Source of the DNA: Parcubacteria group bacterium CG2_30_45_37
GTDB taxonomy: Bacteria; Patescibacteriota; Patescibacteriia; Patescibacteriales; GWC2-42-12
Reading direction: 5' to 3'
Assembly (NCBI GenBank): GCA_001873515.1
Contig: MNZH01000065.1
Coordinates: 1 to 10,174, forward strand
Length of the DNA stretch: 10,174 nt
How positions within the stretch are numbered: position 1 is the first letter of the stretch; every line of letters starts with the position of its first letter. The notes beneath the pieces were generated by a model. The model made no database searches. It saw nothing but the letters and a program-made list of their open reading frames with translations, and was not told the origin of the DNA. The position numbers and the translations under genes were made by a program. Of this stretch, positions 1 through 4,524 are shown piece by piece.

Positions 1-567
1 TTGCGAAAATTCCTCAAACGCTTTGGCAACGCACCTTGATTTTGTCGGTTCGGGTTCAATGGTTCTTGTTTTTGGATTGTTTACATAGCCAAACGGCGCA
101 AGGCCGGGCCATTCGCCCCGCCTGAGTTTTTGCCTAATCCCACGCTTTACATTTTCCGACAAATTGTCGGAATAATATTTTGATTGGCCAAAGGCGACTT
201 GAAGCATAAATAATCCTTGCGGAGTTGGCTCAAACCAAAAAGTGGGAAAGCGCAAAGAAACGATCTTGCCGATGTCTATGCTGTAAATTATTTGTCCCCC
301 GTCAATGGAATTACGAGCTAATCTGTCGGGGTGCCACGCAATCAAACCGATTGGCTCTTTGCTCTCGTGAACTTTGCTCATCATATCGTTAAAAATTTCT
401 CGGCCGGGTTTCTTTGCGCTTTTACTCTCAATAAAGGTTTCGGCAATTTCAATATCTTCCCGCTTGGCATATTCCGCCAACTCCGCAAGCTGGGCTTCAA
501 TGCTCATCACTTGTCTTTCTTCATCTTCCGTAGATTTGCGAGCGTAGAGAAAAAATTTTGTTTTCAT
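1..567 (-). CDS. Large serine recombinase, N-terminal part (cut by window edge)
   Basis: This is the first 189 codons of a serine site-specific recombinase, a DNA strand-exchange enzyme that works through a covalent 5'-phosphoserine link. The resolvase domain shows Y8-A-R10-K-S12, with S12 the likely nucleophile and R10 an active-site arginine, then SIEAQL at 22-27 and the DRLAR motif at 81-85 supplying two more catalytic arginines. A long helix follows at about 118-145. The segment KRGIRQKLRRGEWPG (141-155) followed by APFGY marks the start of the 'Recombinase' DNA-binding domain of large serine recombinases, usually about 450-550 residues in total, so most of the C-terminal half lies beyond position 1. 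The ATG at 567 is supported by AAGGAG five bases upstream. The gene points away from tRNA-Pro, so the element it belongs to probably extends left. It could be an integrase or a transposon resolvase; the missing C-terminus would decide. Confidence 0.93.
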   Translation of the reverse strand, partial: MKTKFFLYARKSTEDEERQVMSIEAQLAELAEYAKREDIEIAETFIESKSAKKPGREIFNDMMSKVHESKEPIGLIAWHPDRLARNSIDGGQIIYSIDIGKIVSLRFPTFWFEPTPQGLFMLQVAFGQSKYYSDNLSENVKRGIRQKLRRGEWPGLAPFGYVNNPKTRTIEPEPTKSRCVAKAFEEFSQ

Positions 568-902
568 AATATCTCCTTGTTAAGTTAATAATTGTCGTCT
601 TTGGCCATTGCGCCTGCGGCGCAAAAGCGCGGGATTAAAAAACTTGCTTTGTATTCCGCCTTTGGTGGAAAGGAAAAAATTGGAAATAAACTTTGTTTAT
701 TGCGTGCTTCGCACACCGAACCGCCGTTTGCTTTCCCGAAAAACTGAATTTGAATTTGTCCGACCTTTTGATTTAATTCCGAAATATTTACCCGCCGTAG
801 CTGAAAAAGCGCAGGAGGGCAGGGCTTTTTGCGAAGCGAGACCCGCCGAAAGCTGGGCGAACGAGCAAACAAACTGCCTCTGAATTTGAAAAAAGTTTAA
901 CT
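568..902. other. Gene-free, hairpin-rich stretch between recombinase and tRNA-Pro
   Basis: No protein-coding gene is convincing in these 335 bases. Open frames exist on both strands (minus 585-872, plus 608-883), but both start with TTG, lack a ribosome binding site, overlap each other and resemble no family I recognise. What can be seen is a series of short hairpins with 3-nt loops: 608-614/618-624 (7 bp, TTGCGCC with GGCGCAA, loop TGC), 654-660/664-670 (7 bp with one G-T pair, loop TTT) and 704-707/711-714 (GTGC/GCAC, loop TTC; the other strand contains GCGAAGC, a very stable DNA mini-hairpin). A second GCGAAGC occurs near 831. A T6 tract on the minus strand (889-894) follows the tRNA 3' end without a clear hairpin. 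The stretch could be the recombinase leader, part of its attachment region, or a structured RNA. Confidence 0.5.
571..578 (-). promoter_or_regulatory. Strong Shine-Dalgarno site of the recombinase gene
   Basis: The minus strand reads AAGGAGAT followed by ATT and the ATG at 567, giving an AAGGAG core with a 5-nt spacer. It is the only textbook ribosome binding site seen in this window. The other genes start without one, which sets the recombinase apart from its neighbours. Confidence 0.8.
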
Positions 903-977
903 TGGTCGGGGTACCCGGAATTGAACCGGGATTACACGCACCCGAAGCGTGCGTAATAGCCTTTATACCATACCCCG
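903..977 (-). tRNA. tRNA-Pro (anticodon CGG)
   Basis: Full cloverleaf of 75 nt including an encoded CCA. The acceptor stem is CGGGGTA with TACCCCG, the discriminator is A, and CCA is at 905-903. The D arm is GTA/TAC with GG in its loop. The anticodon stem is CACGC/GCGTG around loop TTCGGGT, giving anticodon CGG (plus-strand positions 942-944). The variable loop is 4 nt and the T arm is CCCGG-TTCAATT-CCGGG. C1-G72 and anticodon G35-G36 fit proline, and it reads codon CCG. Its 3' end faces the serine recombinase. It lies about 120 nt downstream of tRNA-Ala on the same strand, separated by two palindromic repeats. Confidence 0.93.
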
Positions 978-999
978 AGGATTTTTAATAAGAAAATAG

Positions 1000-1053
1000 A
1001 TTGCGGGTCGCCAGCCTCGCCTAGCGAGTCTAGGCGGGGAGCCCGCAATGACA
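1000..1053. repeat. Palindromic repeat A between the tRNAs, ending AATGACA
   Basis: The outer arms ATTGCGGG (1000-1007) and CCCGCAAT (1042-1049) pair perfectly over 8 bp. Inside them is a 10-bp stem, 1015-1024 with 1030-1039 (one T-G pair), with a 5-nt loop. The unit ends in AATGACAA, the same tail as the next repeat. Palindromes of the form ATTCCCGC...GCGGGAATGACA are common dispersed repeats in bacterial chromosomes; this one is an enlarged relative. On either strand it could also act as an RNA hairpin between the two tRNA precursors. Confidence 0.75.
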
Positions 1054-1066
1054 AGGGAAAGGAAAT

Positions 1067-1093
1067 GGATTCCCGCGTAGGCGGGAATGACAA
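1067..1093. repeat. Palindromic repeat B between the tRNAs, ending AATGACA
   Basis: The arms ATTCCCGC (1069-1076) and GCGGGAAT (1081-1088) form a perfect 8-bp stem with loop GTAG, followed by the tail TGACAAA. It has the same orientation and the same AATGACAA end as the larger palindrome 20 bases to its left, so the two look like tandem members of one dispersed family. It stops 5 bases before the CCA end of tRNA-Ala. Confidence 0.8.
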
Positions 1094-1097
1094 ATCT

Positions 1098-1171
1098 TGG
1101 TGGACTTACCGGGAATCGAACCCGGACCTCGGCAATGCGAATGCCGCGTAATACCGTTTTACTATAAGCCC
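1098..1171 (-). tRNA. tRNA-Ala (anticodon CGC)
   Basis: Full cloverleaf of 74 nt including an encoded CCA. The acceptor stem is GGGCTTA/TAAGTCC and contains the G3-U70 wobble pair, the main identity element for alanine, with discriminator A73. The D stem is GTAA/TTAC with GG in the loop. The anticodon stem is CGGCA/TGCCG around TTCGCAT, anticodon CGC, reading codon GCG. The T arm is CCGGG-TTCGATT-CCCGG. The 5' end lies only 6 nt after the stop codon of the cyclophilin gene, so it is probably cut from the same transcript as cca, the NUDIX gene and the cyclophilin gene. Confidence 0.95.
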
Positions 1172-1177
1172 AAATAA

Positions 1178-1927
1178 TTATTCCCCGCTTTTTATCAATT
1201 CAATATTATTAATTACCACATCTTCAGTCGGATGGCCGTTTTCATTAACGGCCACGGCTTCAATTTTTTCCATCACCTCAAACCCGTTAACCACATAACC
1301 GAAATTAGTATGCTTGCCGTCAAGCCAGGCCGTGGCCGCGGCCGTCACGATGAAAAATTGCGAGCCGTTGGTGTTGGCTCCGGAATTGGCCATGGCCAAA
1401 CTGCCCTTAACTAATTTATGCTGATTAATTTCATCCTGAAATTGATAACCCGGCCCGCCCTGACCGTCGTTTGACCAATCGTCGTCTTTACTCAACGGAT
1501 CCCCTGTCTGAATCATGAAATCCTTAATTACCCGATGAAATTTCGTGCCATTATAAAAACCGGCTTTAGCCAGATTTAAAAAATTATTGACCGTTATCGG
1601 CGATTCTTCAGTATAAAACTTAACGGTAATATCGCCAAAATTGGTTTTAATTGTGGCGCTGTCATACTGCGCGGCTAAATTTTCCAGCTGTTTCTGGTTA
1701 TTTGATTGCGCCGATGTCTGCGACTGTTCGTTTTGACTGGCGGCTTTGCCGGTGGGTTTTACTTTGGGCGTGGCGCCGTATTTTATGGCCGTCATTCTGT
1801 CTATTATAGCCGCTTCGTTAAAATTGTCCATAGTTTTAGGCGCGTTAGTTTCGTCGTAAGTGTATTGATTGTTGGTGCAAGCGGTTAAAGCCAATAAAAT
1901 AAAGATTAAAAAAACTACTTTTTTCAT
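1178..1927 (-). CDS. Cyclophilin-type peptidyl-prolyl cis-trans isomerase, lipoprotein
   Basis: This is a 249-residue extracytoplasmic folding enzyme that speeds isomerisation of X-Pro bonds. A signal peptide (1-16) ends in the lipobox L14-T-A-C17, so the protein is expected to be lipid-anchored through C17. A low-complexity N/Q/S/K linker runs to about residue 88. The cyclophilin domain follows (about 92-246) with FHRVI at 130-134 (R132 matches the catalytic arginine R55 of human CypA), FMIQTGD at 137-143, NGSQFF at 187-192, and W201-L202 with H206, spaced as W121/L122/H126 in CypA. All key residues are present, so it should be active. Its ATG overlaps the NUDIX stop by 4 nt (ATGA), which suggests translational coupling; no Shine-Dalgarno site is visible. 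tRNA-Ala begins 6 nt after its stop. Confidence 0.95.
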   Translation of the reverse strand: MKKVVFLIFILLALTACTNNQYTYDETNAPKTMDNFNEAAIIDRMTAIKYGATPKVKPTGKAASQNEQSQTSAQSNNQKQLENLAAQYDSATIKTNFGDITVKFYTEESPITVNNFLNLAKAGFYNGTKFHRVIKDFMIQTGDPLSKDDDWSNDGQGGPGYQFQDEINQHKLVKGSLAMANSGANTNGSQFFIVTAAATAWLDGKHTNFGYVVNGFEVMEKIEAVAVNENGHPTEDVVINNIELIKSGE

Positions 1928-2382
1928 ATATGTTCAAATCTTAATAATTTCCCTTGGCTATCAAAATAAAATTTCATTTTCATGAATTCGCCGGCTAAAA
2001 CCCGCGGCAGCCAGTGCGGGTCGTCGTCCCACATTCGTTCAAACGGCAGTTCATTTATTTTAAACCATTTTAATTCGCCTTCATTATTGGCTTGCATTTC
2101 ACCCGCATAACTTCCGGCAACATACACATGAGTAATATTATCCCAATCCTGCCTGTCATGAAAATAAAACTCCAGCTCGGCCATTTTTTTCAAATCGCTT
2201 GCTTCCAGCCCGGTCTCTTCTTTTACTTCCCTAATCACCGCTTGCTCCAACTCCTCGCCGGTTTCAACTTTCCCGCCCGGCCCGTTCCATTTGCCCACGC
2301 CAAATCCCCGGCGTTTAAACTGCAGCAGCACTTCGCCTTGATTATTTATTAAATAACAAAGATTTTTTATGTTATTTGACAT
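1924..2382 (-). CDS. MTH1-like NUDIX hydrolase (probable 8-oxo-dGTP diphosphatase)
   Basis: This 152-residue NUDIX hydrolase cleaves nucleoside diphosphates linked to another moiety. The complete Nudix box spans G37 to L59: GKVETGE (37-43), a 7-residue spacer, then REVKEETGL (51-59), whose glutamates bind Mg2+. Beyond the box it follows human MTH1/NUDT1 closely: KWNGPGGK around N33, and MWDDD (117-121) followed by HWLP, which matches MTH1 MWPDD with W117, D119 and D120, the residues that read the oxidised purine. A role in clearing oxidised purine nucleotides (8-oxo-dGTP, perhaps 2-OH-dATP) is therefore likely, but substrate range is inferred. The start at 2382 lies inside the end of cca (11-nt overlap), preceded by a weak purine stretch (AAAGAAAGAG). 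The stop codon is TGA and overlaps the next start. Confidence 0.92.
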   Translation of the reverse strand: MSNNIKNLCYLINNQGEVLLQFKRRGFGVGKWNGPGGKVETGEELEQAVIREVKEETGLEASDLKKMAELEFYFHDRQDWDNITHVYVAGSYAGEMQANNEGELKWFKINELPFERMWDDDPHWLPRVLAGEFMKMKFYFDSQGKLLRFEHI

Positions 2383-3811
2383 AAAACTCTTTCTTTATTT
2401 CCTCGTCGTCTTCCATTTTCTTCTCTTCAATCTTTTCCTTGGCTCGCTCGCGCAATTCTTTTAAGTCCATCCGATTAAGTTCCAAACTGCGTTTTTCCAA
2501 ATAGTCTTTGTTATTTAAATTCTGGTCGTCAATTACTTCGGACAAAAGCACGTCCAAAATCGCGCCGATTTTCGGCCCGGGTTCAATATTTAACAATTTC
2601 ATTAAATCATCGCCGTTAATTTTAAGCATTTTCACCGAGACCGCGTCGAATCTCACTTTTTCCATCATATATTCCAGGTGGCGCAATTTATAAGGCTTGG
2701 CCTTGGGCACGCCCGAGCCTAAACGGTCGGCCACGCGCAAATCAATCAAGTCGGCCAAATTTTCTTCGCCCACTTTCCTGATTAAGCGCCTGACCGAACT
2801 GGCCGTTACCTCGCCTACGTTATAATAAAACATGTGATTCTTGATTAAGGTGGTCACTTTCTCAATATCGGCGTTGGCGAATTTCAATCTAGCCATGATT
2901 TTAAGCGCCACTTTGGCGCCCACCAAATCATGATTATAAAAAGTGGCGCCGCCCTTAATGATTCTTTTGGTTTGCGGCTTGGCGATGTCATGGAGTAAGG
3001 ACGCCAGTTTAACCTGCCATTTTTTATTGGGCGTGAACTTCAGCGACAACAGGCTATGTTTAAAAACCGGATAAATATGGTGCTTATTCTGGTCCACGCC
3101 CACGCCGCGCTCCAGCTCGGGAATGAGATATTGCAGTAATTTCATTTCCTGCAAGCTAATTATGCCTTCATCGGCCCGGTCGGATTCCAAAATTTTTACC
3201 AATTCATCGCGAATTCTTTCGGCTGAAACAAATTTAAGGCCGCCGGCCATTTTCATAATCGCCCGTTCGGTTTTCGGCTCAAGGGTAAAATTTAGCTGGC
3301 AAGCCAATCTGATGGCGCGCATCATTCTTAAAGCATCCTCTTTAAACCGGTCTTCCGGCTCGCCCACGGCGCGGATGATTTTTTTCTTCAAATCCTTCTC
3401 GCCGCCGAAAAAGTCAACTAGGGTCATGCCGTCAGCCTTAAGCGCCATAGCGTTAATGGTAAAATCTCTCCGGCTTAAATCTTTTTCCAAACTGTCTTCA
3501 AACACCACCTTATCCGGATGCCGGCGGTCGCTATAGCCTTGCTCCGAGCGGTAAGTCGTAACTTCAACCACAGCCTCGGTTTCTCCGTTGGCCAGTTTCA
3601 CCGGCACCAACACCGTGCCAAAAACATTTTCGTATTTGCCGTCCGAAAATATTTCTAAAATTTTTTCCGGCCTGGCGTTAGTCGTGACATCCCAATCCTT
3701 AGGCGTTAAAGCCATTAGCAAGTCACGCACGCAGCCGCCCACGATATAGGCTTCAAAACCCGCTTTTTCCAGACTTTGCACGATATTTTTTACATAAACC
3801 GCAATCTGCAT
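2372..3811 (-). CDS. cca: CCA-adding tRNA nucleotidyltransferase with HD domain
   Basis: This 479-residue class II tRNA nucleotidyltransferase builds or repairs the 3' CCA of tRNAs in the cytoplasm. The catalytic head shows GGCVRD (25-30) and the metal-binding D39-W-D41, then RRDFTINAMA (114-123), used in template-free nucleotide selection, and EDALRMMRAIRLA (158-170) in the neck. An HD-type domain follows with LLHDIAKP at 272-279 (H274, D275), as in many bacterial CCA enzymes. The last 40 residues are a highly charged Lys/Glu tail. A class II poly(A) polymerase is the alternative, but the motif set and the tRNA genes downstream favour CCA addition. The ATG at 3811 has no Shine-Dalgarno site; TATAAT ends 8 nt upstream, so the message is nearly leaderless. 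It is the first gene of the cca-NUDIX-cyclophilin operon. Confidence 0.93.
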   Translation of the reverse strand: MQIAVYVKNIVQSLEKAGFEAYIVGGCVRDLLMALTPKDWDVTTNARPEKILEIFSDGKYENVFGTVLVPVKLANGETEAVVEVTTYRSEQGYSDRRHPDKVVFEDSLEKDLSRRDFTINAMALKADGMTLVDFFGGEKDLKKKIIRAVGEPEDRFKEDALRMMRAIRLACQLNFTLEPKTERAIMKMAGGLKFVSAERIRDELVKILESDRADEGIISLQEMKLLQYLIPELERGVGVDQNKHHIYPVFKHSLLSLKFTPNKKWQVKLASLLHDIAKPQTKRIIKGGATFYNHDLVGAKVALKIMARLKFANADIEKVTTLIKNHMFYYNVGEVTASSVRRLIRKVGEENLADLIDLRVADRLGSGVPKAKPYKLRHLEYMMEKVRFDAVSVKMLKINGDDLMKLLNIEPGPKIGAILDVLLSEVIDDQNLNNKDYLEKRSLELNRMDLKELRERAKEKIEEKKMEDDEEIKKEFYVK

Positions 3812-3819
3812 AAATTTAA

Positions 3820-3825
3820 ATTATA
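3820..3825 (-). promoter_or_regulatory. Probable -10 box of the cca operon (near-leaderless start)
   Basis: The minus strand carries TATAAT followed by an 8-nt AT-only spacer and the cca ATG. Transcription would begin 0-2 nt before the ATG. No good -35 hexamer is visible 16-18 nt upstream. The box lies downstream of the preceding operon's terminator, as expected for the start of a new unit. Confidence 0.6.
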
Positions 3826-3857
3826 GCTAAAATATACAACAATTCGCGCCTAAAGTC

Positions 3858-3880
3858 AAAAAACTCCGCCACCAGCGGAG
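3858..3880 (-). terminator. Intrinsic terminator of the gap-hydrogenase operon
   Basis: On the minus strand CTCCGC, loop TGGTG and GCGGAG form a perfect 6-bp GC-rich hairpin (3880-3875 with 3869-3864) followed directly by TTTTTT (3863-3858). On the plus strand the hairpin is followed by only four T, so it mainly acts on leftward transcription. It lies about 100 nt after the stop of the membrane-protein gene. Confidence 0.85.
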
Positions 3881-3909
3881 CTTTTCAACTTTTAGTGCAC
3901 AAGTTATTA

Positions 3910-3971
3910 ACCCCGTTAAATAATTTCGATTTCATCGGAATTAGACTTCCCGGAAGTCTATTTAACGGGGT
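3910..3971. repeat. Nested palindrome forming a perfect three-way junction
   Basis: All 62 bases are accounted for by three helices. The outer stem pairs 3910-3921 with 3960-3971 (12 bp, perfect). Inside it two hairpins abut with no spare base: 3922-3930 with 3934-3942 (9 bp, one T-G pair, loop TTC) and 3943-3949 with 3953-3959 (7 bp, perfect, loop CCG). The layout is A-B-B'-C-C'-A'. It starts 8 nt after the stop of the membrane-protein gene and lies ahead of the terminator, so it would be part of that operon's 3' untranslated RNA. As DNA it could extrude as a T- or Y-shaped structure. No T tract follows it, so it is not itself a standard terminator. Confidence 0.85.
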
Positions 3972-3978
3972 AAACAAA

Positions 3979-4515
3979 TTAAAACCTTTTTAGCCATTTC
4001 AGAATCGCCCAAGCGATGACGCCGCCCAACAGCGCGGTAATTAGCTGGGGCCAGCTCATCATTTTGGCCACGGCCACGGCCAAGTCCTGTTTAATTAATA
4101 ATTTAGTTATCCAGCTTACGCTAATATATAAAAAGGCGAATTTTAAAATTGAGCCGATTAAAACCCCCTGCCAGTAGCCGCTCGAGGAATTTTTTGACCA
4201 GTCGTAAATCCGGTCAATGCTTAAAACGTAAAGCGCGTTCGAAATCATGATGAATGGCACCGCCGGAGCCAAAACCGCGGGCAATAACCCGCCGGCTAAA
4301 GCCATCAGGCTGGGGATTAAAGCCACCACCAAGGCGCTTCTCACGCCCGCTAAAAACAAAATTAAAATTAAAATCGCGTTGATTACCGGCCCGGTAAGCC
4401 ATTGCAGATGCAAGAAAAACGGCAAAAACATGGCCACACCGGTCAAAGCCAAAAATTGGCTTAAGGCGCGGACATTAACTTTTTCCAAAACGATTTCTTT
4501 AATTATGTTTGGCAT
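3979..4515 (-). CDS. Small polytopic membrane protein, hydrogenase-linked, ECF-S-like
   Basis: This 178-residue protein is almost entirely hydrophobic, with about six membrane segments (near 18-38, 43-58, 60-82, 84-100, 113-135 and 155-174), short loops and a basic C-terminus (KWLKRF). There are no cysteines and no cofactor motif. Size and topology resemble the substrate-binding S component of ECF vitamin transporters; from memory, similar small membrane proteins next to [FeFe] hydrogenases are sometimes annotated simply as 'iron hydrogenase', although they carry no H-cluster motif. It starts 9 nt after the hydrogenase stop, so it is cotranslated with it. Possible roles are uptake of a cofactor or precursor, or a membrane partner of the hydrogenase; the sequence does not decide. 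No Shine-Dalgarno site is seen before the ATG at 4515. Confidence 0.8.
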   Translation of the reverse strand: MPNIIKEIVLEKVNVRALSQFLALTGVAMFLPFFLHLQWLTGPVINAILILILFLAGVRSALVVALIPSLMALAGGLLPAVLAPAVPFIMISNALYVLSIDRIYDWSKNSSSGYWQGVLIGSILKFAFLYISVSWITKLLIKQDLAVAVAKMMSWPQLITALLGGVIAWAILKWLKRF

Positions 4516-4524
4516 ATTTACTAT

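Noticed and set aside
328..335. GTCGGGGT shared by the recombinase gene (about 327-334) and the tRNA-Pro 3' end (about 905-912), a possible att direct repeat
   Set aside because: Only 8 matching bases, inside the recombinase reading frame; too short and wrongly placed for an attachment site.
585..883. Overlapping open frames on both strands between the recombinase and tRNA-Pro
   Set aside because: Both need TTG starts, have no ribosome binding site, overlap fully in opposite directions and are made largely of hairpin-derived residues; no family is recognised.
903..977. tRNA-Pro read as tRNA-Glu (TTC) or tRNA-Arg (TCG)
   Set aside because: Those readings need a shifted or mispaired anticodon stem; only CACGC/GCGTG with loop TTCGGGT gives T33, five perfect pairs and a C1-G72 acceptor end followed by A73 and CCA.
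3910..3971. Three-way palindrome as the operon's terminator
   Set aside because: No T tract follows on either strand; a normal terminator lies further downstream at 3858-3880.
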